Assembly: GCF_013371465.1 (NCBI RefSeq)
Contig: NZ_JABWDU010000003.1
Coordinates: 62,001-126,000 of the forward strand
Length of the DNA: 64,000 bases
Direction of reading: 5' to 3'
Origin: Ensifer oleiphilus
GTDB lineage: Bacteria > Pseudomonadota > Alphaproteobacteria > Rhizobiales > Rhizobiaceae
Part shown: positions 45,084 through 54,304 of the stretch, in pieces
Position numbering within the stretch: position 1 is the stretch's first letter
Layout of the letters: the number at the start of each line of letters is the position of its first letter
The notes under the pieces: generated by a model
The model's database searches: none
Told to the model about the DNA's origin: nothing
Seen by the model: only the letters and a program-made list of their open reading frames with translations
Program-made: the position numbers and the translations under genes

Positions 45084-48000
45084 TCAAAAGTTCACGCGAG
45101 CGCCAATTCTCGCGCCGCCCGATCGTGAGCCATCGCCCTCGACGTTAAACAGCAGTGAAAAGTCGATATTCCAGTTGTCGTTGTTGGAGAGAGCGAGCCC
45201 GGCCGAGACCCTCCCGAACAGGCCTTCGCCATCAAGCGAGGCAAAGCCGACATCCGCGCCGATCGAAGGTGATAGCGTTAGTCCGCTTTCCAGCTCCAGC
45301 GTTCTCTCGACATCGAACCCGATGCTGAAGCGGGCCTGTTCCTCTATGAAGCCCTTGAGATCGATTGTTTCGCCGAGGGAATTGGAGACCGAATAGTCCT
45401 CAGTCTCCTCGGTGAAATAGACCGCGCGGAGCTTCGGCGTGAGCACGGTCATTTCGTCCAGTTGCCATTCGCCAGTGAGCTTCACATCCGCCATCCAGCG
45501 GCTAGTGTCGAAGCTGCCGTGGAAGATACCCGTGTCGATGTCGTTCGACGAGCCGCCAAAGAGCAAGTTGGCATCGAGGAAGAGGCCCTTACCGATTTCG
45601 AACGAGGCATAGGGGCCGGCAAGCCAACCATTGCCCTTCAGTTCGGCGTCCTCGTCGGTTGGGTCCGTCATGTAGTCGTAGTGGAACGACAGGCCGACGA
45701 GCATGCGGTCATTGACGAGATAGTCGGCGCCGACGGAAAGCAGCCCGAAGTTACCCCATTTGTCGCTTTTGTCGTCTTCGTCTTTATGGAACAGGAAGCT
45801 GCCGTTCATCCAGATGTCGAAGGGGCGATTGGTCATCACGAAGGTTTCGCCGGCCGCGGCCGCATCGGCGGCATCGCGTGCCGCCTGGATCTGGGCGAGG
45901 CTGGAGGAGAAGCCAAGACGTGCGCCTCTTTCGGATGGCGTGACGGCCGTCGTTACCGGATCGGTGCTCCCTGCAGCCTTGCGCCGATCCAGGAGGCCTG
46001 GGACCCTGACTGTCGATGACAACAGGTTCTGCCTCGTGCGGACGAAATCGCGAACAAGACTGTCGATTTCCTCTCCCGCAGCCACTCGGTCCAGGGCAAT
46101 CCTGTAGGTAACGCGTCCGACATTCGAAGTCCCGAGCGCGCTCTGCAACGTGTAACCGATGACGGCAGAGCCAGAATAGGACGGATTGGGCGTAAACCTG
46201 AGGTAATAGCCGACCGGTGTAAAGCTGCCGGCAGCCGCGAGTTCACCTTCGATAATCTCCGCCTTGCCAGCGTTGGGCGGTGTAACGGAAGCAATCGCGG
46301 CGCTGACGAATGGACCACCAGTTGCACCACTGTTGAGGTAGACGTTCTTCGGCGTCGACCCGGCGGGAACATCGACGACGACGTCGGGTACGGTCACCGC
46401 TCGCCCCTTCAGTCTCAGCGTATAGGCCGCCGATCCACTTACGCCGCGGCTGTCGACGACGGCAATCGTAAAGCGGTAATCATCGGGCGTCGCATCGCCG
46501 GCGATTGGCCCTGTCAGCTCTCCGGTGGATATGTTTAGGACCATGCCCTTCGGCAAGTCGCCGCTCTTAATGCTGTAAATGAGCCCGCCGACGCCTCCGG
46601 TTACCGAAATGCGCGCGGAATAGGCTTCGCCGACCATGGCGTCTGGCAGCGCACCGGCAGGTGGGCTGAAGACGAAACTGGTGGAAAGGACGGAGAGCGT
46701 ATAGTTCGCCTGCCCTGTGGCACCGCTCGCATCCGTTGCTGTTACGGTGAAGGGGAAGTCGCCGTCAGCAGTCGGCGTTCCGGAGATGCGGGCGCTGGCC
46801 CCATCCAGCATAAGACCTCCTGGCAAGGCGCCTGATGTCACGGCGTAAGTAAAACCACCACCAACACCGCCGCTTGCTGAAATCGAGGTGTCCGAGTAGG
46901 CGACGCCAAGTGTGCCGGATGGAAGCGCCGCGCCTGTGGCCGGCGTCAGCACGACCGGTAGAGCGGCGACCGTGATCGAATAGTTCGCAGTGGCGGAGCC
47001 ACTGGTCGCAGCAGTCGCCGTCACCGTGAAGTTGGCAGTGCCGAGCGCTCCAACTGTCGGCGTGCCTGATATCGCGGCGTTCGACGCATTCAGGCTGAGG
47101 CCCGCTGGAAGCGAACCGCCCGTTACCGCATAACTGATCGTACCAACACCGCCGCTCGCTGAGATCGAAGTGTCCGAATAGGACGAGCCAACCGTGCCGC
47201 CGGAAAGTGCTGTGCCGGTGGCCGGAGAGAGCACAAGGGTCGGCGCCCCGATCGTGATGGAGTAGGCTGCAGAGGCAGAGCCGCTGATTGCGGCAGTTGC
47301 TGTCACGGTGAAGGTCGCCGTTCCGAGCGCGCCGTCCGTCGGCGTGCCCGATATCGCGCCGTTCGAGGCATTCAGGCTCAGGCCCGCCGGCAGTGATCCG
47401 GCCGTTACCGCATAGCTGATCGTACCAACACCGCCGACCGTTGTGATTGACGCATCCGAATAGGACGAGCCGACGGTGCCGGCCGTAAGCGCCGTGCCGG
47501 TGGCCGGCGTCAGCACCAGAGCCGGCGCTCCAATGGCGATCGAATAGGTGGCCGAGGCCGTACCGCTAGTCGCTGCCGTTACCGTAACAGTGAAACTTGC
47601 CGCTCCGAAGCCAGCCGGCGTCGGCGTGCCTGATATCACGCCGGTCGCCGCATCAAGTGCCAGACCCGCCGGCAGCACGCCGGATGTCACCGCATAGCTG
47701 TACGTACCGACACCGCCACTCGCGGAGATTGATGTGTCCGAATAGGTGGATCCCACCGTCCCGCTGGAAAGCGCTGTGCCTGTTGCCGGCGTGAGGACGA
47801 CGGGCGGAGCACCCACCGTGATCGTGTAGCTGGCCGATGCGGAGCCAGCGGTTGCAGCCGTCGCCGTGACCGTGAGGTTTGTCGTACCGAACCCGGCCGC
47901 TGTCGGCGTGCCGGTGATGGCACCGGTTGTCGCATCGATGCTCAGACCCGCCGGCAATGCACCGGACGTGATGGCATAGCTGATCGTACCCACGCCGCCG

Positions 48001-51000
48001 CTCGCCGAGATCGAGGTATCCGAATAGGACGCGCCGACGACGCCAGTCGCCAGTGCGCCGCCCGGCGGCGTCAGCACCACCGGCGGGGCCGCGATGGTGA
48101 TCGAGTAGTTGGCCGCAGCCGAGCCGCTGGTCGCCGCGGTTGCCGTCACCGAGAAGTTCGCCGTTCCAAGCGCTGCAACCGTCGGCGTGCCGGTAATTGC
48201 CCCGGTGGATACATCGAGGCTCAGGCCAGTCGGCAGAGCGCCTGATGTCACCGCGTAACTGAACGTTCCGACACCGCCACTGGCAGAAATCGTGGCGCCA
48301 GAATAGGCGGCACCCACCGTCCCGCCCGAAAGCGCCGTACCGGTTGCAGGTGTCATCACGACGGCCGGCGCGCCCACGACAATCGTATAGCTTGCAGAAC
48401 TGCTCCCGCTGGTCGTCGCTGTCGCTGTCAGGGTGAAATTCGCCGAGCCGAGCGCGGCATCAGTGGGCGTGCCGGTGATCGCGCCGGTCGATCCGTTGAG
48501 CGTGAGGCCGGTAGGCAGGGATCCGGCGGTCACCGCAAAGCTGATCGCCCCTGCGCCGCCGCTCGCCGAGACGGAAGTGTCGGAGTAGGACGAACCGACC
48601 GTGCCTGCCGAAAGCGCCGTGCCGCTTGCCGGCGTCATTACGACCGGCAGTGCCCCGACTACGATAGTGTAGTTGGCCGAAGCAGAACCTGCCGTGGCCG
48701 CCGTGGCCGTCACGCCAAAGTTCGCCGTGCCAAAGCCGGCGGCCGTCGGCGTTCCTGATATCTCGCCGGTTGCCGGATCAATGGCAAGGCCCGCCGGGAG
48801 AGCGCCCGAAGTCACGGCATAGCTGATCGCACCCACACCGCCGCTCGCCGAGATCGACGTCTCCGAATAGGACGATCCGACCATGCCGCCCGCAAGGGTC
48901 GTACCGCCTGCTGGCGTCAGCACAACCGGTGGCGCCACCACCGTGATCGTATAGCTTGCTGATGCGGTGCCGCTTGTCGCCGCGATAGCCGTCACGGTGA
49001 AAGTCGTCGTGCCGAGTGCGGCTGCAGTCGGCGTACCCGTTATCGCACCGCTTGCCGGGTCAATCGTAAGGCCGTCAGGAAGCGCACCGGATGTCACCGA
49101 AAAGCTGAGGCTCCCCAGGCCGCCGGTTGCGGAGATCGACGCACCCGGATAGGACGCACCAACGGTACCGGCCGAAAGCGCCGCACCGCTGGCCGGTGTC
49201 ATGACCAAGGGCGGAGCTCCGACCTCAATCGAGTAGGTCGCCGAAGCCGAACCAGAGGTGGCCGCTGTGGCTGTCACCGTGAAGTTCGCCGTGCCGAATG
49301 CACCCGCCGTCGGCGTGCCGCTGATCGTGCCGGTCGTCGCATTCAGAGAGAGGCCATCGGGTACCGCTCCGCTGCTAACCACATACGTGAACGCACCCAC
49401 ACCGCCGCTCGCCGAAATCGTCTGTGAGTAGGCAGAACCGACCGTCCCGGCCGTCAGAGCCGTACCTGTGGCCGGTGTCAACACCACTGGTTGTGCTCCG
49501 ACTATGATCGTATAGTTGGCGGTAGCCGAGCCGCTGGTCGCGGCCGTGGCCGTCACCTCGAAATTGGCCGTACCGAACCCGCCCGCCGTCGGCGTGCCGC
49601 TGATTGCACCGGTCGATGCATTCAGGGTGAGGCCCGCAGGCAAAGCGCCAGCGGTCACCGAATAGGAGATTGGGCCCGCGCCTCCGGTCGCCGAAATAGA
49701 TGCGTCTGAATAGGCAACCCCAACCGTTCCTGCCGTAAGCGTTGTTCCGTCTGCCGGAATCAGCACCACCGGCGTCGCGACCACCGTGATGGAATAGCTG
49801 GCCGAAGCTGAGCCCGCAGTTGCGCCTGTTGCCGTCACCGTGAAATTGGACGTGCCGAACCCGCCGGCCGTCGGCGTACCACTGATCGAACCGGTTGACG
49901 GGTTCAGGGCGAGGCCTGCAGGAAGAGCACCCGATGTGACCGCGTAGCTGATCGTTCCGAGTCCACCGCTCGCCGAGATTGACGCACCAGGATAGATCGC
50001 GCCAACCGTGCCGCCCACCAAGGCGCCGCTCGCCGGCGTCAGCACCACCGGTGGTGCTGCGATCGCGAGCGAGTAGCTCGCCGAAGCCGAGCCCGTTGTC
50101 GCGGCCGTCGCCATCACCGTGAAGTTCGCCGTGCCGAACCCACCCACCGCCGGCGTCCCGCTGATCGCACCGGTCGATGTATTCATGGAAAGACCCGCCG
50201 GCAGCGAGCCGGACGTTATCGCATAAGTGATCGTCCCGACACCGCCGCTCGCCGAGATCGAGGTGTTGGAGTAGGCCACCCCCACGGTACCGCCGGTCAA
50301 AGCGCCGCTCGCCGGCGACAGCACCACCGGTGGAGCTGACACCGTTATCGAGTAGCTGGCCGAAGCCGAACCGGAAGTCGCAGCCGTCGCCGTCACAGTG
50401 AAATTCGCGGTTCCAATCGCGCCCACTGTGGGCGTGCCAGTAATCGCGCCAGTCGATCCATTGATGCTGAGGCCTGCCGGCAGTGCGCCGGCGGTGACCG
50501 CGTAGGTGATTGTACCAGACCCCCCGCTCGCCGAGATCGATGCGTTGGAATAGGAGGTTCCCACCACGCCGGCCGAAAGCGCCGTGCCGCTTGCCGGCGT
50601 CAGCGACACCGGCGGGAAGGCATTGACGGTGACGGTAACGTTCTGCGTGATGAAGTGCACCCCGCCGGTCGAGATGGTGGTGCTGTCCTGGACCTTCAGG
50701 TTGAAGGTCGAACTGCCAACCGCCGAAGGCGTGCCGGACAGGAGCCCGCTGGCCGAGAGCGTAAGCCCGGGGGGCAGGCTGCCGCTGTCGCGGGTATAGG
50801 TATAGCCTGGAGTACCACCGCTTGCGGAGAACTGGACGCTATAGGCCGCACCCACGCCGCCGTCCGGCGGAGTGTCCGGTGTCACGTCGATGACAGGCGC
50901 GGCGATGAGAACGCTGTAGGCCTTATCGAGCGTATTGGCCGTCGGCGTCGTCGAATCGACTACACGGACGGTAAAATTGTAGGGACCCGAGCCGGTCGGC

Positions 51001-51545
51001 GTACCGGAGATGACGCCGGAGGATGAAAGGGAGAGGCCGGGCGGCAGATTGCTGCCTGCGACGAGCGAATAGGTATAGGGGCCGGTTCCGCCGCTCGTGC
51101 TGAGCGCCTGATTATAGGACGTGCCGATGACGGGTGTGGCAAGACCCGAGGGCGTGACCGTCAGCGGGGAGGTCGACGGATTGATCGTGATGTTGAATGT
51201 AATCGGCGTTGCGAAATCATCCTTGACGATGAACGTGTCGGATGTCGCACCGTCGCCGTTGTTAGTGTAGATGAGCGCCGAAACGTTTGACGGTATTCCG
51301 AAGGTCAGGCTGCCGTGAGACGGGGATACGTTGGCCGGCGAAATAAAGCCGAAATCCGCGCAGGTAAAGGTTGCCGTACCGCCCGAGCTTATAGTTGCAG
51401 TCTGCGGTGAACTACAGGCAGCCCGAGCCGCCGATATCGGCCACAGAGCCGTCAGGCAAGCGAACATCACCAAAGCAAGGAGATAAGCCACGTTCGTGCG
51501 ATATCCGCACACCAGGTTTGCCCAACCAACTGATTTCTGCGCCAT
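45084..51545 (-). CDS. Giant autotransporter adhesin with about 17 Ig-like (He_PIG) repeats
   Basis: A 2153-residue secreted surface protein. An extended signal region of about 42 residues (SVGWANLVCGYRTNVAYLLA, then a hydrophobic core) ends near AARA. After an N-terminal domain with two Cys (about residues 43-120), some 17 He_PIG-type units of about 93 residues run to about residue 1720, each with the pattern GGVGTISYAVTSGALPAGLS, then A-I-S-G-T-P-T, then NFTVTATAAT. A linker domain follows, and the last 245 or so residues form an autotransporter beta-barrel of alternating aromatic strands (FDIWMNGSFLFHKDE, VGADYLVNDRMLVGLSFHYD) ending in Phe. The passenger is probably displayed as a long rod for adhesion or as a scaffold. 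The ATG at 51545 is chosen (GGGCGGGAT site). It is divergent from three tail-collar genes. Confidence 0.88.
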   Translation of the reverse strand: MAQKSVGWANLVCGYRTNVAYLLALVMFACLTALWPISAARAACSSPQTATISSGGTATFTCADFGFISPANVSPSHGSLTFGIPSNVSALIYTNNGDGATSDTFIVKDDFATPITFNITINPSTSPLTVTPSGLATPVIGTSYNQALSTSGGTGPYTYSLVAGSNLPPGLSLSSSGVISGTPTGSGPYNFTVRVVDSTTPTANTLDKAYSVLIAAPVIDVTPDTPPDGGVGAAYSVQFSASGGTPGYTYTRDSGSLPPGLTLSASGLLSGTPSAVGSSTFNLKVQDSTTISTGGVHFITQNVTVTVNAFPPVSLTPASGTALSAGVVGTSYSNASISASGGSGTITYAVTAGALPAGLSINGSTGAITGTPTVGAIGTANFTVTATAATSGSASASYSITVSAPPVVLSPASGALTGGTVGVAYSNTSISASGGVGTITYAITSGSLPAGLSMNTSTGAISGTPAVGGFGTANFTVMATAATTGSASASYSLAIAAPPVVLTPASGALVGGTVGAIYPGASISASGGLGTISYAVTSGALPAGLALNPSTGSISGTPTAGGFGTSNFTVTATGATAGSASASYSITVVATPVVLIPADGTTLTAGTVGVAYSDASISATGGAGPISYSVTAGALPAGLTLNASTGAISGTPTAGGFGTANFEVTATAATSGSATANYTIIVGAQPVVLTPATGTALTAGTVGSAYSQTISASGGVGAFTYVVSSGAVPDGLSLNATTGTISGTPTAGAFGTANFTVTATAATSGSASATYSIEVGAPPLVMTPASGAALSAGTVGASYPGASISATGGLGSLSFSVTSGALPDGLTIDPASGAITGTPTAAALGTTTFTVTAIAATSGTASASYTITVVAPPVVLTPAGGTTLAGGMVGSSYSETSISASGGVGAISYAVTSGALPAGLAIDPATGEISGTPTAAGFGTANFGVTATAATAGSASANYTIVVGALPVVMTPASGTALSAGTVGSSYSDTSVSASGGAGAISFAVTAGSLPTGLTLNGSTGAITGTPTDAALGSANFTLTATATTSGSSSASYTIVVGAPAVVMTPATGTALSGGTVGAAYSGATISASGGVGTFSYAVTSGALPTGLSLDVSTGAITGTPTVAALGTANFSVTATAATSGSAAANYSITIAAPPVVLTPPGGALATGVVGASYSDTSISASGGVGTISYAITSGALPAGLSIDATTGAITGTPTAAGFGTTNLTVTATAATAGSASASYTITVGAPPVVLTPATGTALSSGTVGSTYSDTSISASGGVGTYSYAVTSGVLPAGLALDAATGVISGTPTPAGFGAASFTVTVTAATSGTASATYSIAIGAPALVLTPATGTALTAGTVGSSYSDASITTVGGVGTISYAVTAGSLPAGLSLNASNGAISGTPTDGALGTATFTVTATAAISGSASAAYSITIGAPTLVLSPATGTALSGGTVGSSYSDTSISASGGVGTISYAVTGGSLPAGLSLNASNAAISGTPTVGALGTANFTVTATAATSGSATANYSITVAALPVVLTPATGAALPSGTLGVAYSDTSISASGGVGGGFTYAVTSGALPGGLMLDGASARISGTPTADGDFPFTVTATDASGATGQANYTLSVLSTSFVFSPPAGALPDAMVGEAYSARISVTGGVGGLIYSIKSGDLPKGMVLNISTGELTGPIAGDATPDDYRFTIAVVDSRGVSGSAAYTLRLKGRAVTVPDVVVDVPAGSTPKNVYLNSGATGGPFVSAAIASVTPPNAGKAEIIEGELAAAGSFTPVGYYLRFTPNPSYSGSAVIGYTLQSALGTSNVGRVTYRIALDRVAAGEEIDSLVRDFVRTRQNLLSSTVRVPGLLDRRKAAGSTDPVTTAVTPSERGARLGFSSSLAQIQAARDAADAAAAGETFVMTNRPFDIWMNGSFLFHKDEDDKSDKWGNFGLLSVGADYLVNDRMLVGLSFHYDYMTDPTDEDAELKGNGWLAGPYASFEIGKGLFLDANLLFGGSSNDIDTGIFHGSFDTSRWMADVKLTGEWQLDEMTVLTPKLRAVYFTEETEDYSVSNSLGETIDLKGFIEEQARFSIGFDVERTLELESGLTLSPSIGADVGFASLDGEGLFGRVSAGLALSNNDNWNIDFSLLFNVEGDGSRSGGARIGARVNF
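46400..51172 (-). repeat. Coding tandem repeats of about 280 bp (He_PIG units)
   Basis: About 17 tandem units averaging 280 bp encode the Ig-like repeats of the autotransporter. The central 12-13 units are the most alike, with recurring nucleotide blocks such as GCGGTGTGGGTACG-like and ACGCCGACGGC-like segments, while the first two and last two are diverged. Unit count is from reading the translation and may be off by one. The similarity would allow recombination-driven length variation. Confidence 0.8.
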
Positions 51546-51575
51546 TATCCCGCCCTTGTGCGCACGGCACGTCAA

Positions 51576-51789
51576 ATGGACGGAAGTCCATCGCCACGAT
51601 TAATCCGTTCACCGCCTCACCCACTGATTGACATGTATTTTTGAGTCACACAACCCAGCATCGTGCGACTTTTGCGAGAAACTCGTTCAAAAAGTTTGTA
51701 AGGCCACCCCTTCCCAACGTGCTCGTTATGAGAGAGAGTGCGCCGCAGAATAAATCCAGAGTCGTCAAGTTTTATCGGGATGGGGGAAC
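51576..51789. promoter_or_regulatory. Divergent intergenic region between autotransporter and tail-collar genes
   Basis: The 214 bases must contain promoters for the autotransporter gene (minus) and the collar genes (plus). It is more AT-rich than its surroundings, with TTGACA at 51628-51633 as a possible -35, but no convincing partner -10 at normal spacing was identified. Confidence 0.4.
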
Positions 51790-52320
51790 ATGAGCGAACC
51801 TTTTGTGGGGCAGATCATGATGAGTGGATTCGGGTTTGCGCCACGCGGTTTTGCGCTGTGCAACGGCCAGATTTTGGGGATCAATCAGAACCAGGCCCTG
51901 TTCTCATTGTTGGGGACGTACTACGGCGGCAACGGCTCGACCACCTTTGCACTGCCTAATCTGCAGGGGCGAACGCCTGCAGCGGCCGGTCCATCCGTCG
52001 ACCCCAGCTGGAACCCGACACCCTATGAAATTGGAGAGGTCGGTGGCATTGAAGTTGTGACGCTCACGCAGCAGCAGATTCCTGCCCACCAACATCAGGG
52101 CAACGGGACGACTGCGCAGGCCAATCAGCGCAACCCGACGAACACACTTTACGGCACCACCTCCTTGCCGATCTATGCGCCAGCAGGCGAAGCGCAGGTT
52201 GTGCTGGCGCCCCAGAGCGTCGCGGCGGCGGGCGGCGGACAGCCGCACTCAAACATGCAGCCATTCAACGTCATCAATTTCTGCATTGCGCTACAGGGCA
52301 TCTACCCGTCCCGCAATTGA
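51790..52320 (+). CDS. Phage tail collar/microcystin-dependent-type protein 1
   Basis: A 176-residue tail collar domain protein. It begins MSEPFVGQIMMSGFGFAPRG, then FALCNGQILGINQNQALFSL, YYGGNGSTTFALPNLQGRTP and, near the end, NMQPFNVINFCIALQGIYPS, all hallmarks of the collar family that includes the MdpB (microcystin-dependent) proteins and short-tail-fibre ends. There is no signal peptide and no other phage gene nearby. It is the first of three tandem paralogues; the start has a GGGGGAAC site. Probably forms trimers or fibres; function unknown. Confidence 0.88.
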   Translation: MSEPFVGQIMMSGFGFAPRGFALCNGQILGINQNQALFSLLGTYYGGNGSTTFALPNLQGRTPAAAGPSVDPSWNPTPYEIGEVGGIEVVTLTQQQIPAHQHQGNGTTAQANQRNPTNTLYGTTSLPIYAPAGEAQVVLAPQSVAAAGGGQPHSNMQPFNVINFCIALQGIYPSRN

Positions 52321-52343
52321 ACCCAGCCGCCGGAGGATAACTA

Positions 52344-52874
52344 ATGGGCACTCCCTATATCGGGGAAATTCGGATGTTTGGCTTTTCCCGCGTGCCAACC
52401 GGCTGGCAGGCCTGCGATGGATCGCTGCTGTCTATCGCGGATTATGACACGCTGTACACGCTGCTTGGCACCACCTATGGCGGCGATGGCCAGAACACGT
52501 TCGGCGTGCCCGACCTTCGCGGTCGCGTGCCCCTGCATCAGGGCACCGGGCAAGGCCTAAGCACGCGCCTACCCGGCCAACTTGGCGGCTCCGAAACCGT
52601 GACGCTTCTCGGGACCCAGCTGCCGCCGCACAACCATCCGATGTTTGCAACGACGACGGCAGCCACCGCGACCGCTATCGGAACGAACGCCGAACTCGGT
52701 GCACTCTCGGGCAACACGATGTATGCCACTGATGTCACTGGCCTCAATGGGTTCAATACGTCCCCGAATTCGACCGGCCCTGCCGGCCAGACCCAGCCCC
52801 ACGACAACATGATGCCCACGTTGACGGTGCAATTCTGCATCTCGCTTTACGGCGTCTTTCCGTCGCAAAGCTGA
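52344..52874 (+). CDS. Phage tail collar/microcystin-dependent-type protein 2
   Basis: A 176-residue paralogue of the preceding gene: GTPYIGEIRMFGFSRVPTGW, QACDGSLLSIADYDTLYTLL, TYGGDGQNTFGVPDLRGRVP, QLPPHNHP, and NMMPTLTVQFCISLYGVFPS at the end. The central 60 residues differ most between the three proteins, as expected for the variable exposed head. It follows 23 bases after gene 1 with its own GGAGG site, so it is part of the same operon. Confidence 0.88.
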   Translation: MGTPYIGEIRMFGFSRVPTGWQACDGSLLSIADYDTLYTLLGTTYGGDGQNTFGVPDLRGRVPLHQGTGQGLSTRLPGQLGGSETVTLLGTQLPPHNHPMFATTTAATATAIGTNAELGALSGNTMYATDVTGLNGFNTSPNSTGPAGQTQPHDNMMPTLTVQFCISLYGVFPSQS

Positions 52875-52906
52875 TACAGCCCCCATTGCACGATAAGGGA
52901 GAAGAA

Positions 52907-53440
52907 ATGTCAGAGCCTTTCATTGGTGAAATCCAGCTATTCGGCTTCAATTTCGCGCCCCGCAATTGGGCGCTTTGTAATGGTGCGACGCTTGCAATTC
53001 AGCAGAACACGGCTTTGTTCTCATTACTGGGCGTATCTTACGGCGGCAATGGCAGTACCACTTTCCAGTTGCCAAACTTCACCGGTCGCGCCGGCTTCAG
53101 TCAGGGCATGGCACCGGGACTTTCGCAACGCACGATCGGCGAGGTTGTGGGCGAAAACAGTGTGACGCTGAGCAATCCTGAGATGCCGGCGCATTCGCAC
53201 GGGTTCACGATCTACAACCAGACCGATACGGCAAAACGGGCAAGCGTACCTTCTGCCGGCAACGCGTTGACACTTCCCATCGAGACCTCGGTCACCGCAA
53301 AGGACGCTCAACCAAACGCGCAATTCGCGTCAAACATGATCGGCTTGGCGGGCAACAACCTGCCGCATGAAAACAGACAACCTTATCTTGCCGTGAACTT
53401 CTGCATCGCCCTCTACGGCAACTACCCGTCGTTCGGGTGA
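52907..53440 (+). CDS. Phage tail collar/microcystin-dependent-type protein 3
   Basis: A 177-residue third paralogue: MSEPFIGEIQLFGFNFAPRN, WALCNGATLAIQQNTALFSL, GVSYGGNGSTTFQLPNFTGR, EMPAHSHG, and NRQPYLAVNFCIALYGNYPS at the end. It is closer to copy 1 than to copy 2. The ATG at 52907 (GGGAGAAG site) is chosen over a frame beginning at 52886. The stop overlaps the start of the acetyltransferase gene (TGATG), indicating translational coupling. Confidence 0.88.
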   Translation: MSEPFIGEIQLFGFNFAPRNWALCNGATLAIQQNTALFSLLGVSYGGNGSTTFQLPNFTGRAGFSQGMAPGLSQRTIGEVVGENSVTLSNPEMPAHSHGFTIYNQTDTAKRASVPSAGNALTLPIETSVTAKDAQPNAQFASNMIGLAGNNLPHENRQPYLAVNFCIALYGNYPSFG

Positions 53441-54003
53441 TGTCGCCACTCGACATAGCCGCGACAGGATTTCCGACACGCCGCAATCCACCCCGGTTGA
53501 CGGTGGCAGATATGGGCTTACGCCATGCCACGTCTGATGACATGCCGTTTCTCCAGCGGCTTTACCGATCTTTTCGGATGGACGAGCTTGCGGGCGTACG
53601 ATGGCCGATGGAGCAGAAGCACGCCTTTCTGGAGCAGCAGTTTATTTTTCAACACCGCCACTATATGGCGGCTTTCCCTGACGCCGAATTCCTCATTATC
53701 GAACTCAAGGGAATGCCGATCGGTCGCCTCTACCTGAATTTTAGCCGAGAACAGTGGCTTATCGTCGATATCGGCCTGGCGCCGGAGTGGCGCAGCCAGG
53801 GCAGAGGAAGCTCTCTCCTGTCTGCCATTCAGCGTGAGATGACCAGATCAGGCGTCCAGTCACTGATGCTGCATGTCGAGCACCACAATATAGCAGCACA
53901 GGCGCTTTATCGCCGACTTGGCTTTCGTGATGTGGAGGGTGGTAGCTCGCATATCCGGATGGAATGGCCTTGCAGTATTGTCTCCAACGCGACGCCGCGC
54001 TGA
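53440..54003 (+). CDS. GNAT-family N-acetyltransferase coupled to the collar genes
   Basis: A 187-residue acetyltransferase. The acetyl-CoA loop is LAPEWRSQGRGSSLLSAIQR (about residues 108-127; R-x2-G-x-G pattern R-S-Q-G-R-G), followed by LHVEHHNIAAQALYRRLGFR, the usual motif B. Its start overlaps the stop of collar gene 3 by one base (TGATG), so it is made together with the collar proteins and may modify them or a partner. No other substrate hint is visible. It converges on the DUF6916-like gene with a 7-base gap. Confidence 0.85.
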   Translation: MSPLDIAATGFPTRRNPPRLTVADMGLRHATSDDMPFLQRLYRSFRMDELAGVRWPMEQKHAFLEQQFIFQHRHYMAAFPDAEFLIIELKGMPIGRLYLNFSREQWLIVDIGLAPEWRSQGRGSSLLSAIQREMTRSGVQSLMLHVEHHNIAAQALYRRLGFRDVEGGSSHIRMEWPCSIVSNATPR

Positions 54004-54010
54004 CCCGCAA

Positions 54011-54304
54011 TCAGTTGAAGACAGCTTGGTAGACGATACCCTGCTTATCGCGGGCAACCGGCACGAGGAAAATTTCCAACGCGCCGAGTGACGCATTCTT
54101 CATGCGATAGATTTGCTGAGGCAGGACTATTGCCGATTGACTGCGGAACAACAGGGAAAACGGAGCTCGCCTCATGCCGGGCATGATCTGCGGTCCTCCG
54201 GGAGTAGCTTCCGCCAAGGTCAGTGGCACGGTACTCTCGCCAAGCGAAAGATCGAAGGCTTGGCCGACGCAACTTGCAAAGTTTTGAAGCGTCAGAAATT
54301 CCAT
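54011..54304 (-). CDS. DUF6916-like small protein
   Basis: A 97-residue protein beginning MEFLTLQNFASCVGQAFDLS, with a central R-x-PFSLLFRS segment and an end IFLVPVARDKQGIVYQAVFN. This pattern matches small proteins (DUF6916 as I recall it) that regularly accompany tail-collar genes in proteobacteria. They may be structural partners of the collar proteins. The ATG at 54304 has a strong GGGGAGC site; the frame reaching 54424 adds a Cys-rich, unrelated stretch. It is convergent with the GNAT gene. Confidence 0.65.
   Translation of the reverse strand: MEFLTLQNFASCVGQAFDLSLGESTVPLTLAEATPGGPQIMPGMRRAPFSLLFRSQSAIVLPQQIYRMKNASLGALEIFLVPVARDKQGIVYQAVFN

Noticed and set aside
46400-51172. Regular 280-bp repeats considered as a CRISPR array or non-coding satellite
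   Set aside because: The repeats are long, in frame, without spacers and encode Ig-like units of one protein.
51790-53440. Tail-collar genes considered as a prophage remnant
   Set aside because: No other phage structural, packaging, lysis or integrase gene is nearby, all three frames are intact, and they are coupled to a GNAT gene.
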